The notes beneath the pieces were generated by a model. It worked only from the letters and a program-made list of their open reading frames with translations. It had not been told where the DNA came from and searched no databases. From a bacterium (GTDB lineage Bacteria > UBP4 > UBA4092 > JAOAEQ01), in the NCBI GenBank assembly GCA_026416715.1, contig JAOAEQ010000012.1, positions 1-64,000 of the forward strand: DNA of 64,000 nucleotides. The letters run 5' to 3'. The first letter of the stretch is position 1, and each line of letters starts with the position of its first letter. A program made the translations under genes and the position numbers. Below, piece by piece: positions 16,838 to 26,364 of this stretch.

Positions 16838-18772
16838 ATGTTAAAAACAATGCGAAAAAAAGAAAATGTGAAACGGATTATGTGGGCGACTGTGATATTG
16901 ATTGTACCTGCGTTTGTGCTTTTCTATGGATGGAGTTCGCTTACCGGTCGGCATGAAGTAACGTTGCCGTATGCAGCAAAAGTTGATGGTGTTGAAATCT
17001 CACTTGACGAGTTTCAGCAACGATATGCAGATACGCTTAAAGAGTTCCAATCCCATTATAAACAAGAATTTACCGAAGAGATGATTAAACAAATCCAATT
17101 ACCCGAAAAAGTGCTTGACCAACTCATTGACGATTATGTGACTTTGCGGGAAGCGAAACGTATGGGAATTAAAGTTGACGATACTGAATTAATGATGTTC
17201 ATCACTAGCAATCAAGCATTCGCTCCTGGCGGTCGGTTTGACCGGCAACTGTATTATGAATGGTTAAACCAACGGGGGAAAACCCCGGCGATGTTCGAAG
17301 CGGAACTGCGTCGTGAAATTATTCACCGGAAATTGTTATTTCTGATTCAAGATTTTGTTAAAGTTTCAGATGCTGAGGTGCGCGATGCATTCCGTAAACA
17401 GTATGAACAGATTCGGGTCGCATTTTTACATTTTACTCCAGCCGAATTTATGCGACCGGAAACCATAACAGAATCAGCGATGTCAACATATTACGACCAG
17501 CATAAAGTTGAGTTTACTATTCCGCCGCAATATCGCGCAATTTATCTCACCATATCACCTGAAGAACTCGCCAAAACCATACAGGTTCCTGACACTGAAA
17601 TCCAGCAATATTATGAATTGCATCAAAGCGAGTATGCTATTCCGGAGCAGGTACGTGCGCGGCATATTATTATTGCAGTCTCAGAAAATGCTACGCCACA
17701 GCAGAATCAACAAGCCCAAATGAAAATTAATCAAGCGTTAACTCGGGTTCGTGCAGGAGAAGATTTTGCGAAAGTTGCTCAGGAGATGTCTGAAGATGGC
17801 ACAGCAAAAAACGGTGGTGACCTGGGTTTCTTCAGTCGGGGCGAAATGGACGCTACGTTTGAACAAGTAGCTTTTTCTACACCGGTCGGAAAAGTAAGCG
17901 AGATTTTTCGGACGAGATTTGGCTATCATATTGTTAAGGTTGAAGCGAAAAAGGAGGGTCGCATTAAACCATTATCCGAAGTCAAACCTGAAATTAGCAA
18001 GAAGATAGCGGAATTAACCGCTGAAATTAAAATCCAAGAAATAGCTGATGAAATATTACGGGAAAGTATCCAAACTCCGAATTTAGTTGAGTTAAGTACT
18101 AAGTATAAATACCCGATTAAGGATACCGGATTTTATTCAACGAACGATATTCCGGGATTAGGCAATAATCCAGAATTTTTCAAAGCAGTAGAGAAGCTAA
18201 CGGTAAACGGAATAACTGGTCCTGTGAAAGTAGATAAATCGCTGGTGATAATCCAATTGAAAGAAAAAAAAGAAGCGCGAATTCCCGCATATTCTGAAGT
18301 GAAAGATAAGATTCGAATGCAACTAGCGTTTTCTAACGCAGCACAAGCTGCTGGTTTGAAAGCAAAAGAAGCAAGTGAACTAGTGCAACAAGGGCTGGAT
18401 TTGTCTGCGGTTGCAAAACAGCTTGGAGTTTCGTTAAAAGTTTCACAACCGTTTACCTTTTTTGATTATATAAAAAATGAAAATGCTTGTCGCGAATTTG
18501 CAGCAACGGCGTTTCTTTTACCACCGGGAAAAACTAGCGGGTTGATCGAAGACGTTGAACCCAATACAGGTTCAATACGCGGATATTATATTTTGAAAGT
18601 ATTAGATAAATCCGGAATTGATGAAGCTCAATACCTAGCGGAAAAAGACCAGGTTACAAAAGCGTTGCTACAAATGCGACAAAAACAAGCGTATCAAGAT
18701 TGGATTAATACAATCAGAAAACGCGCAAAAATTCAACGGAACGAAAAACTGCTCCAATCTTATTATGGATAG
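16838..18772 (+). CDS. ppiD: PpiD-like membrane-anchored peptidyl-prolyl isomerase
   Basis: 644 residues. One N-terminal transmembrane helix (about 14-34) anchors the protein in the inner membrane. A SurA-N-like chaperone region (about 45-190) follows, then a parvulin rotamase domain (about 265-375: RARHIIIAVSE, GGDLGFFSRGEM, TRFGYHIVKV), and a C-terminal helical chaperone part. This is the order found in PpiD, which helps exported proteins fold as they leave the Sec translocon. A good Shine-Dalgarno (TTGGAGG) lies about 12 bases before the ATG. Relevant to the many exported proteins in this window. Confidence 0.85.
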   Translation: MLKTMRKKENVKRIMWATVILIVPAFVLFYGWSSLTGRHEVTLPYAAKVDGVEISLDEFQQRYADTLKEFQSHYKQEFTEEMIKQIQLPEKVLDQLIDDYVTLREAKRMGIKVDDTELMMFITSNQAFAPGGRFDRQLYYEWLNQRGKTPAMFEAELRREIIHRKLLFLIQDFVKVSDAEVRDAFRKQYEQIRVAFLHFTPAEFMRPETITESAMSTYYDQHKVEFTIPPQYRAIYLTISPEELAKTIQVPDTEIQQYYELHQSEYAIPEQVRARHIIIAVSENATPQQNQQAQMKINQALTRVRAGEDFAKVAQEMSEDGTAKNGGDLGFFSRGEMDATFEQVAFSTPVGKVSEIFRTRFGYHIVKVEAKKEGRIKPLSEVKPEISKKIAELTAEIKIQEIADEILRESIQTPNLVELSTKYKYPIKDTGFYSTNDIPGLGNNPEFFKAVEKLTVNGITGPVKVDKSLVIIQLKEKKEARIPAYSEVKDKIRMQLAFSNAAQAAGLKAKEASELVQQGLDLSAVAKQLGVSLKVSQPFTFFDYIKNENACREFAATAFLLPPGKTSGLIEDVEPNTGSIRGYYILKVLDKSGIDEAQYLAEKDQVTKALLQMRQKQAYQDWINTIRKRAKIQRNEKLLQSYYG

Positions 18773-18930
18773 ATACTCTAGCGCCAAAAATTTCCTTGTT
18801 GTACTAGCGCGTTTAATTGTCTAAACAAGCTAAAACTAAAACAAATATTGATAATAGAAATAAGCGTAGAAAGACAAAGGGGAACCCTGCCGCTATTCCG
18901 ATAATTTCGGTATCTACATTCTGTATAAAA

Positions 18931-19875
18931 CTACTCAAGGGAATCGGTACAAATCAGCGGTCGTAGTTCTATTTTTTCTTTAGCGACGGCAACTAAATGC
19001 GCTATCGCTTCTTCTCCAATATTATTCAGCGGAAATCCGTTGTCTTTTAGATAGGTTGGAACGAACTTCTCGTGTGTTTCTTTGGAAACACCTTGAAATT
19101 TCTTCCAGTTAATATAAAACACTTTCCGGTCGTATTTATTAGCTTTTCGTGCAGTATATACTGCCCCGCCTTCCTCTTCCGATTCGATGACAATCACCGC
19201 TTTACTTAACGCAGCAATAATCCGATCGCGCATTAATAAATATTTCGATTCAACAGTGGTTTCCGGTGGAAATTCGCTGAGGACTGCGCCGGAGCGCGTT
19301 ATCCGTTCAGCTAATTCGATATTTTCTGGCGGATATATTCGAAACAATCCTGACCCGGGACAAGCGATCGTTCTGCCTCCGGCAGATAATGCGCCAAGAT
19401 GCCCAGCAGTATCAATCCCGAGCGCTAATCCGCTAACGATCGTTACCCCTTGTTGCACTAATTTCCCAGCTAACTCATACGCAATCTGCTGACCGATTTC
19501 TGATGCGGCACGAGAACCAACTATCGCCAATGCAGTTTCATCTTCCGGCATGAAATTCCCAAGCATATAGAGCAGAAATGGCGCATCGGGAATTAATTTT
19601 AATAAATTCGGATATCGAGAATCGTTGTTTGGAATAATCTGAATCCGGTTATTTTGTATGAATTCAATCTCCTGATAAAGTTCATCTATATGGTGACCGA
19701 ATTTGTGGATTTCAGCTGCGATTTCCGGGGTAATCCGTTTAACCTTAATTAATTCTGCTACAGAAGCTTCAAATATTGCGGGGTAGCTGCCGAATTTATG
19801 TAATAACGCTTTCACCGTCGCCTGTCCGATATTAGAAATTTTATTTAATGCATAGATATAAACCAATTCAGCCAT
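18931..19875 (-). CDS. dprA: DprA/Smf-like DNA-processing protein, divergent
   Basis: 314 residues. A helix-hairpin-helix-like start (about 10-60) is followed by the Rossmann DprA domain, with VGSRAAS, SGLALGIDTAGHLGAL and the GGRTIACPGSGL segment that in DprA binds single-stranded DNA. DprA loads RecA on incoming DNA in natural transformation. Unusual points: the canonical RNRIIAGLS is RDRIIAALS, and the usual SGSLITA is replaced by EEGGAVYTA. The C-terminal winged helix seems absent, replaced by about 60 residues I do not recognise. With comM at 47.7 kb and the pil operon it suggests competence. Confidence 0.75.
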   Translation of the reverse strand: MAELVYIYALNKISNIGQATVKALLHKFGSYPAIFEASVAELIKVKRITPEIAAEIHKFGHHIDELYQEIEFIQNNRIQIIPNNDSRYPNLLKLIPDAPFLLYMLGNFMPEDETALAIVGSRAASEIGQQIAYELAGKLVQQGVTIVSGLALGIDTAGHLGALSAGGRTIACPGSGLFRIYPPENIELAERITRSGAVLSEFPPETTVESKYLLMRDRIIAALSKAVIVIESEEEGGAVYTARKANKYDRKVFYINWKKFQGVSKETHEKFVPTYLKDNGFPLNNIGEEAIAHLVAVAKEKIELRPLICTDSLE

Positions 19876-20056
19876 ATGTGAAAATTTCCCTATAAGGTTT
19901 TCAGGTTCCTACAATTTGCGGTATCACCAGGGTAACGCAAACCGGTTCTTTTGTCGAGCATTTATTTATCCAGAGGTTAATATAATCCAACCAGTACTAT
20001 GAAAGAAACATCGATAGGAAGATTTAAAAGTTAATCTACAGAGCTAAAGCACTCGA

Positions 20057-21244
20057 CTATTTTTCGGTTAATATATCAAGTAATTCAAATCCGTTTTCGA
20101 CATATATTTTAGTCGATGCAGCATTAAATTCATCAAACGCTTGCGCTGTAGCAGTCGGTATCTCCGGTGAAGTATAGAGAACAAACGGGACCGGCTCTTC
20201 GCTATGGGTCTGGATACATATCGGAGTTGCGTGGTCAGGGAGCACTAATAGTCGAAATTCCGGGAATTGATATGCGAAATCAAGCATCGGACCAACAATC
20301 CGTTCATCGAAATCTTCAATCGCTTTAATTTTCAAGTCCGACCGACCTTGATGGCCGCATTCATCTGGCGCTTCAATATGCACGAGCACGAAATCTGATC
20401 GTTCTAAAATTTTCCGCGCAGCTTCCACTTTACCCGCGTAATTTGTATCCAAATATCCGGTTGCACCGGGAATATCCGGTGCAACTAATCCCGCATATTT
20501 ACCCAATCCCTTAATCAAATCTACTGCGGTTATCACTCCGCCAGTAAGCTGATATTTTTCTTGGAATGTTGGCAGTTGTGGTGGTTTCCCTTGTCCCCAG
20601 AGCCATATTGTCGTTGCTGGGTTTTTGCCCGCGTTTATACGCGCTCGATTCACCGGATGATTCGCTAGTATCGGTTCTGATTTTTGCATTAAATCACGGA
20701 TTAGTTCTGAATTTTGTCCATTGGGTAAAAATCCAGCTATCGGTTGGTTTGTAATATCATGTGGAGGTGTGCAGTTAAGTTTAGTAAACTCACCGGTTAT
20801 GATGGTTAAATGTCGATAACTTACCCCGGAATAAAATTGTATTTCCGAAGAATTAAGTTTTTGAGCTAGCGAATCGATTAACGATTTCGCTTCTTCGGTT
20901 GAAATATGTCCAGAACTATAATCAACCATTACCCCGTTCTGAATAGTAACCAAATTGCAGCGGAACGCGGTTTGATTCGGGTGAATCTGGATATTCCGAC
21001 TCGCTGCTTCTAACGGCGCACGACCGGTGTAATACTTTCTCGGGTCATACCCGAGAATAGATAAATTAGCGATATCGCTTCCTGGCGGAGTTCCGTCCGG
21101 AATCGTTTTCACTAATCCGACGAGACCATGTTGTGCAAGAAAATCCAGATGCGGTTTTTTCGCCACCTGTAACGGTGTTTTCCCACCCAATGATTCTAAT
21201 GGGCGGTCGGCCATGCCATCACCAACAAGAACAATATATTTCAT
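20057..21244 (-). CDS. apgM: cofactor-independent phosphoglycerate mutase family; probable homoserine kinase
   Basis: 395 residues of the archaeal-type phosphoglycerate mutase branch of the alkaline phosphatase superfamily. The metal site starts with LVGDGMADRP; the nucleophile-region PPGSDIANLSILGYDP and the closing LPDHATP and THSEEPVPF segments are present. One subgroup of this family is annotated as a proposed homoserine kinase because it occurs with threonine genes. Here it is directly downstream of hom and thrC and no GHMP-type thrB is seen, so that role is more likely than glycolysis. The gap to thrC is filled by the repeat at 21254-21360, and no Shine-Dalgarno is visible. Confidence 0.85.
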   Translation of the reverse strand: MKYIVLVGDGMADRPLESLGGKTPLQVAKKPHLDFLAQHGLVGLVKTIPDGTPPGSDIANLSILGYDPRKYYTGRAPLEAASRNIQIHPNQTAFRCNLVTIQNGVMVDYSSGHISTEEAKSLIDSLAQKLNSSEIQFYSGVSYRHLTIITGEFTKLNCTPPHDITNQPIAGFLPNGQNSELIRDLMQKSEPILANHPVNRARINAGKNPATTIWLWGQGKPPQLPTFQEKYQLTGGVITAVDLIKGLGKYAGLVAPDIPGATGYLDTNYAGKVEAARKILERSDFVLVHIEAPDECGHQGRSDLKIKAIEDFDERIVGPMLDFAYQFPEFRLLVLPDHATPICIQTHSEEPVPFVLYTSPEIPTATAQAFDEFNAASTKIYVENGFELLDILTEK

Positions 21245-21253
21245 AAAATAATG

Positions 21254-21360
21254 TGGAATGCGACAGCTTGCTTTCGCTTTGTTTTTCAGGAAGCTTGCTT
21301 CCTATTGTTTACCCAAGCAAGCTTGGGTATTCTAAAGCGGGAACAATCTCCCGCATTCCA
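21254..21360. repeat. 107-bp palindromic element filling the thrC-apgM gap
   Basis: Perfect 9-base terminal inverted repeats TGGAATGCG (21254-21262) and CGCATTCCA (21352-21360). Inside are four consecutive hairpins: 21260-21277 (8-base arms, one mismatch), 21288-21303 (AGGAAGC/GCTTCCT), 21311-21328 (ACCCAAGC/GCTTGGGT) and 21337-21354 (GCGGGA/TCCCGC). It ends 3 bases from the thrC stop and 9 bases from the apgM start. It looks like an extragenic palindromic or miniature mobile element. No second copy is seen in this window. Confidence 0.7.
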
Positions 21361-21363
21361 AAA

Positions 21364-22419
21364 TTACAATTTTAAAAACTTCGATATCTCATCCAGGTCT
21401 GCCGGTAATGTGGTAAATGGTTTACTCACCGCAATTGCGCGGTCCGGGTCTTTCAATCCATGTCCGGTTAGAATACATACGATGGTTGCATCATCAGGTA
21501 TTTGATTTCGTTCACACGCTTTAATCAATCCGGCAACTGACGCTGCGGATGCTGGTTCTGCAAAAACACCTTCTAAACTCGCTAAAAGCTGATACGCATG
21601 TAAAATTTCATCATCGGTGATTTTATCGATTGTACCGTTCGATTCCTGCGCCGCTGCAACCGCTTGTTTCCAACTCGCTGGATTGCCAATCCGAATCGCA
21701 GTCGCTATCGTTTCCGGTTTCTCAATAATTCGGTTCTCAACGATTGGCGCAGCTCCTGCAGCTTGCCATCCGAACATTTTCGGTAATGATTTGATTTTCC
21801 CCGCGTGATAATAATCTTTATATCCTTTCCAGTATGCAGTGATATTTCCCGCATTACCGACAGGAATAAAATGATAATCTGGCGCTCGACCGAGTACATC
21901 ACAGATTTCATACGCACCGGATTTCTGTCCTTCGATTCGGTATGGATTGAGTGAATTGACCAGCGTTATCGGATATTTATCGGTAATCTCACGAACGATT
22001 TTTAATGCGGCATCAAAACTGCCGGAAATCGCAAGTACTTTTGCACCGTGCATCATCGCTTGCGCAAGTTTACCCGCTGCAATTTTCCCTTCCGGAATAA
22101 CTACTATACAATCCATACCAGCTCGCGCAGCATACGCTGCGGCAGATGCTGACGTATTCCCAGTAGATGCGCACATTACTGCTTTCGACCCTTCTTCCGC
22201 AGCTTTCGAAATCGCCATAGTCATTCCCCGGTCTTTAAACGACCCGGTCGGATTTAATCCTTCATATTTGAAATATACCCTAATCTTTTTCCCCAGATGT
22301 CTCGGCAGATTAACCGCCGGAATTAACGGGGTATTCCCTTCCAACATGGTGACAATCGGGGTTTTATCGCTTACCGGTAGAAACTCACGATATTGATTAA
22401 TCACACCTTGCCAACTCAT
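21364..22419 (-). CDS. thrC: threonine synthase
   Basis: PLP enzyme that converts O-phosphohomoserine to threonine. 351 residues. The PLP lysine lies in [11 protein letters not shown] (about 63-73), the phosphate-binding loop in [14 protein letters not shown], and the later glycine loop is PVGNAGNI. The compact size matches the class found with archaeal-like and deep-branching bacterial enzymes, without the long N-terminal extension of E. coli ThrC. The ATG at 22419 follows AAAGGAGAA (22426-22434). Lies between hom (upstream) and the PGM-family kinase candidate. Confidence 0.95.
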   Translation of the reverse strand: MSWQGVINQYREFLPVSDKTPIVTMLEGNTPLIPAVNLPRHLGKKIRVYFKYEGLNPTGSFKDRGMTMAISKAAEEGSKAVMCASTGNTSASAAAYAARAGMDCIVVIPEGKIAAGKLAQAMMHGAKVLAISGSFDAALKIVREITDKYPITLVNSLNPYRIEGQKSGAYEICDVLGRAPDYHFIPVGNAGNITAYWKGYKDYYHAGKIKSLPKMFGWQAAGAAPIVENRIIEKPETIATAIRIGNPASWKQAVAAAQESNGTIDKITDDEILHAYQLLASLEGVFAEPASAASVAGLIKACERNQIPDDATIVCILTGHGLKDPDRAIAVSKPFTTLPADLDEISKFLKL

Positions 22420-22603
22420 CTGAAATTCTCCTTTATATATTAACATTCGATAGAAGTAAATTCGAGTTTCGAATGTAGGTTGAAGTAGTCACTGATGGAT
22501 TAAATAGAATAACCTGAATTAGGGTTATCTCGCAACAATAAGGGTATGGAAAATATAGATAAATTAAATACTACTCGACTCTCATGAATCATACCTCTAA
22601 AAC

Positions 22604-22633
22604 AAAAAACAAACTCACCAATGGTAAGTTTGT
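22604..22633 (-). terminator. intrinsic terminator downstream of hom
   Basis: On the minus strand an 11-base stem (22609-22633, one mismatch, ACAAACT...AGTTTGT) is followed by a T run. It lies between hom and thrC, so the two may be separate transcripts or joined by partial read-through. A closely similar hairpin occurs at 32622-32644. Confidence 0.7.
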
Positions 22634-22710
22634 TCGATAACCCTATAGGTATCAATAATGTATCAATTGGTTTTCTTATTGAACTTTGAATTGCTCACCT
22701 TTCCCCAATT

Positions 22711-24027
22711 TTAATCTTCAACGCGAATTAAAATCGATTTTCTTTTGATAACCGGCAATTTATCTATTTCAACCAGCGCTTGTTGAATTGATGCTTCCAT
22801 CGCTTCGTGGGTCATCATGACGATAGGAACAACATCTTTCGCTTTCCGCCCTTTTTGAATCACTGCAGATATGCTAATCTTATATCGCGAGAGAATACCA
22901 GATATCGCAGCTAACACTCCCGGTTGGTCAAGTGCAGAAAATCGTAAATAATATTTGCTGGTTAATCTTGGTATCGGTTTAATCGGGATATGCTTTTTTC
23001 CGATCGGCAACGAAAAGTTCATTGTTGACGGAATATTACATTTCTCATTAACCCTACTGCATAAAATTTGCTTGCTCAAAGTAATAACATCGCTTATCAC
23101 CGCACTCGCGGTTGGCATCATTCCCGCACCACGCCCGTAAAATAACGTTGTACCAACCGTATCACCTTCAACCAGTATCGCATTATACACACCATTAACT
23201 GAAGTTAACAGATTATCTTTCGGGAGCATCGTTGGATGCACTCGCACTTCAATTCCCTGTTCCGTTCGTTTCCCTATTGCAAGCAGTTTAATTACATAGC
23301 CGAATTCACGCGCATACTGGATATCTGAAGCGGTAATCTCAGTTATCCCTTCAACCAGAACTTCTTTTAATTCAATTGGAGTCTGGAACGCTAACGACGC
23401 GAGAATAACCAATTTATGCGCCGCATCCATTCCAGAAACGTCAAGGGTCGGGTCAGCTTCTGCAAATCCTAGTTGCTGCGCATCTTTTAATACCGTCTGA
23501 TAATCCGCTCCTTCCTGTGCCATTCGGGTTAAAATATAATTGGTTGTTCCGTTAAGAATCCCGAAAACGGAATTGATTCGGTTCGCCGCTAGCCCAACAT
23601 TAATTGCATTGATTATCGGAATTCCGCCACCAACACTCCCTTCAAAATAGACACTTTTATTTACTTTCGCTGCGGTCGAAAATATTTCTTTTCCATGTTC
23701 CGCGAGTAACGCTTTATTTGCAGTAACCACATGTTTTTTATTTTGTAATGCGGTAAGAATATATTCTAATGCCGGATGTATCCCGCCAATCAATTCGATG
23801 ATTATATCTACTTCCGGGTCGGTTAAAACCTGATTCGCATCGTTTGTTAACAGCTTTTTACTCATCTTAACTGCCCGCGCTCGAGTTAAATCGATATCAC
23901 AAACCCATTTTAAATTTAACTCTGTACCGATTACCTGCGCTAACTGTTCCTTTTTCTCTTGTAAAACTTTAACTACGCCAGTTCCAATAGTACCAAAACC
24001 CAGCAATCCAACATTAACCTGTTTCAT
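22711..24027 (-). CDS. hom: homoserine dehydrogenase with ACT domain
   Basis: Reduces aspartate semialdehyde to homoserine with NAD(P)H. 438 residues: Rossmann domain starting VGLLGFGTIGTGVV, a catalytic domain with the signature around NGTTNYILTRM and a conserved GADYQTVLKDAQQLGFAEADP stretch, and a C-terminal ACT domain (about 358-432) for feedback control by threonine. Monofunctional (no aspartokinase). AAAGGATA precedes the ATG. Followed by a terminator and thrC. Confidence 0.95.
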   Translation of the reverse strand: MKQVNVGLLGFGTIGTGVVKVLQEKKEQLAQVIGTELNLKWVCDIDLTRARAVKMSKKLLTNDANQVLTDPEVDIIIELIGGIHPALEYILTALQNKKHVVTANKALLAEHGKEIFSTAAKVNKSVYFEGSVGGGIPIINAINVGLAANRINSVFGILNGTTNYILTRMAQEGADYQTVLKDAQQLGFAEADPTLDVSGMDAAHKLVILASLAFQTPIELKEVLVEGITEITASDIQYAREFGYVIKLLAIGKRTEQGIEVRVHPTMLPKDNLLTSVNGVYNAILVEGDTVGTTLFYGRGAGMMPTASAVISDVITLSKQILCSRVNEKCNIPSTMNFSLPIGKKHIPIKPIPRLTSKYYLRFSALDQPGVLAAISGILSRYKISISAVIQKGRKAKDVVPIVMMTHEAMEASIQQALVEIDKLPVIKRKSILIRVED

Positions 24028-24080
24028 ACCGTATCCTTTCCATTCATAGTATTTCAGTAATACTTAAGGCCCGTATATCT

Positions 24081-24980
24081 TTAAAATCGAACTAACTTCC
24101 GAAACGCTTTATATCGTTCAGTTAATTCCGATTGGGTGAGTCGTATCAATCTGCCCAAACTAAAATCTTCAACGTTGAATGAGGCTAACGTGCTGCCGAT
24201 AATCACTGCTTTCCGGAGATTTTTTTCGGATAAATCTTTCGTCGCAGCTAGATATCCAATAAATCCACCAGCAAACGTATCCCCAGCTCCGGTGGGGTCA
24301 TAAATTGTTTCTAATGGGTATGCCGGTGCAGCAAATGTGGTTGAATCAGTAATCATCAACGAACCATGTTCACCTTTTTTTATTATCACTACTTTCGGAC
24401 CGGTAGCGATAACCTTTTTCGCCGCTTTAACTAAATTTGCTGTGCCGCATAGTTGCCGTGCTTCCGCATCATTTAACAGAACGATATCTACTGCTTTGAG
24501 AATTTTCCATACCGCATCATGTTTATTCATAATCCAATAGTTCATCGTATCCGCAACTACTAAATCTGGTTTTTCAACCTGGGTCAATACTTCCATTTGC
24601 AATTCCGGATCAATATTCGCGAGAAAAATATATTTCGTTTTCCGATACGATTTGGGTATATGCGGATGGAAACAGGAAAAAACATTCAATTCGGTGCAGA
24701 GACTATGCGCTTGATTCATATCAAGCTCATAGTATCCCGACCAGTAGAACGTTTTCCCTTTTCGCACCTGCAATCCTTCCAAATCAATACTGCGACTTTT
24801 TAATAGTTCAATATGCTCTTGCGGAAAATCTTCACCAATAACACCGACCAGTTTCACCGGTCCATAAAAACTTGCAGCATACGACGCATAAACCGCTGAA
24901 CCACCCAGAACATTATTCGCTTCTCCCAGTGGGGTTTTTACACTATCGAGCGCTACTGAACCGACGATTAATACACTCAT
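24081..24980 (-). CDS. PfkB-family sugar/nucleoside kinase
   Basis: 299 residues of the ribokinase/PfkB fold. The N-terminal VLGGSAVYASYAAS is the substrate glycine loop, and DPTGAGDTFAGGF (about 228-240) carries the catalytic aspartate and anion hole. Substrate cannot be named. It lies 53 bases upstream of hom on the same strand and may be cotranscribed; a role as an alternative homoserine kinase is possible but is not the usual activity of the family. Confidence 0.85.
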   Translation of the reverse strand: MSVLIVGSVALDSVKTPLGEANNVLGGSAVYASYAASFYGPVKLVGVIGEDFPQEHIELLKSRSIDLEGLQVRKGKTFYWSGYYELDMNQAHSLCTELNVFSCFHPHIPKSYRKTKYIFLANIDPELQMEVLTQVEKPDLVVADTMNYWIMNKHDAVWKILKAVDIVLLNDAEARQLCGTANLVKAAKKVIATGPKVVIIKKGEHGSLMITDSTTFAAPAYPLETIYDPTGAGDTFAGGFIGYLAATKDLSEKNLRKAVIIGSTLASFNVEDFSLGRLIRLTQSELTERYKAFRKLVRF

Positions 24981-25084
24981 CGTAACCTTTCTCCATTATT
25001 TTCAATAGAAACAGGGGCTGAACAGTTCAACCTCCTGTCTTTGTTAACCATTTTCACTAAGCATGCTCATACCAGTCGCCTTTT

Positions 25085-25324
25085 TTAGGTATCATCAATG
25101 GTACCGAGTGATTCACCTACTTCAGCAATATCACCTTCTTCAACTAAAATTTCTAATAATACGCCAGTCGCTGGCGCCGGAATATTGAACACAGCTTTAT
25201 CGGTACTGATTTCAACTAAATCATCACCTTCATTCACTCTATCACCGACTTTATAATGCCAATAGGTTACGGTGACATATTCAATATCGTCACTTAATTC
25301 TGGCAATGAGATATCGACTGCCAT
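25085..25324 (-). CDS. free-standing lipoyl-domain protein
   Basis: A complete protein of only 79 residues that is a single lipoyl/biotinyl domain. The modified lysine is Lys43 in ISTDKAVFNIPAP, the form found in E2 subunits of 2-oxoacid dehydrogenases (lipoyl rather than biotin, which has MKM). No E1, E2 core or E3 gene is near. It lies 37 bases downstream of lipA in the same orientation, so it is very likely a substrate of LipA and a mobile lipoyl carrier for a complex encoded elsewhere. A Shine-Dalgarno AAGGAGGG precedes the ATG. Confidence 0.85.
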   Translation of the reverse strand: MAVDISLPELSDDIEYVTVTYWHYKVGDRVNEGDDLVEISTDKAVFNIPAPATGVLLEILVEEGDIAEVGESLGTIDDT

Positions 25325-25361
25325 GACTTTTCCCTCCTTATAAAAATGGTTAATGAATACA

Positions 25362-26231
25362 TTAGATATTATTTTCGTTCATGGGTTGAATCTGGCGAAC
25401 TACTTGTTCCGCATGGTACGAACTACGGGTAAACGGACTACTTACAACCCAATCAAACCCTATGTTCAACCCGAGTAAGCGCAATTCTTCAAATTCTGCT
25501 GGGGTATAATACTTTTCAACCGGAAGATGACGCACTGAAGGTTGTAAATATTGTCCGATAGTAAGTATATTACATTTTACACTAACAAGCGTTTCGAATA
25601 AAGAGATAATTTCATTTTTCTCCTCTCCAAGCCCAACCATAATTCCGGATTTCGTAACGAGGTTCGGATGGTGTCGTTTTGCGAAATCGAGTAGTTGGAT
25701 TGACCGACGGTAATCTGCTTGTGGTCGAACTCGCGGATATAATCGTTCAACTGTTTCTAAATTATGATTGAATACATTCGGGGCGGCTGTCAATACCTGT
25801 TCAATTGCGGATTCTTTCCCTAGAAAATCCGGTACCAGAACTTCTATGGTAACCTGCGGTGCTCGGCGACGAATAGCGGTGATGGTGGCAACAAACTGTT
25901 CCGCACCACCGTCTGGTAAATCATCTCGTGTTACCGAGGTTAACACCGCATGCTTGATACCTAATCGCACGATCGCTTCAGCGATTCGTTCAGGTTCAGT
26001 AGCGTCAACTGATTCAGGAATACCTTTATCAACCGCACAAAATGAACAATTCCGAGTACAGATATTTCCTAGAATGAGAAAGGTAGCGGTGCCTGCGGCG
26101 AAACATTCGTTAAGATTTGGACAATGGGCACTGCGACAAACGGTATTTAACTTCAAATCGGAAATAACCTGACGAACCGGTTGCGTTGCGTCAATTACCG
26201 GAACAGATTTTTTTAACCAACGTGGTAACAT
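25362..26231 (-). CDS. lipA: lipoyl synthase
   Basis: Radical SAM enzyme inserting two sulfurs into protein-bound octanoate. The auxiliary-cluster motif C-x4-C-x5-C (CRSAHCPNLNEC), the SAM-cluster motif C-x3-C-x2-C (CTRNCSFC) and the C-terminal RSSY serine ligand (FTRSSYHA) are all present. About 289 residues. I use the ATG at 26231; a TTG two codons upstream is also possible. No lipB or lplA is nearby, so octanoyl transfer is encoded elsewhere. Confidence 0.95.
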   Translation of the reverse strand: MLPRWLKKSVPVIDATQPVRQVISDLKLNTVCRSAHCPNLNECFAAGTATFLILGNICTRNCSFCAVDKGIPESVDATEPERIAEAIVRLGIKHAVLTSVTRDDLPDGGAEQFVATITAIRRRAPQVTIEVLVPDFLGKESAIEQVLTAAPNVFNHNLETVERLYPRVRPQADYRRSIQLLDFAKRHHPNLVTKSGIMVGLGEEKNEIISLFETLVSVKCNILTIGQYLQPSVRHLPVEKYYTPAEFEELRLLGLNIGFDWVVSSPFTRSSYHAEQVVRQIQPMNENNI

Positions 26232-26364
26232 AAGCAATATATTGTTTCTCTGATTGCTTATTTTGTCAAGTAGATTTCAGTTAACTGGTTCATATCACTC
26301 TTGTCCGTATCCATATCTCTAGGATATAATTAGTATAATATATTCTTTCTACAAGGAACTAGAA

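Noticed and set aside
21254-21360. Classical intrinsic terminator or riboswitch between thrC and apgM
   Set aside because: None of the four hairpins is followed by a T run on the minus strand, and terminal inverted repeats point to a repeat element instead; T-box or threonine attenuator features are absent.
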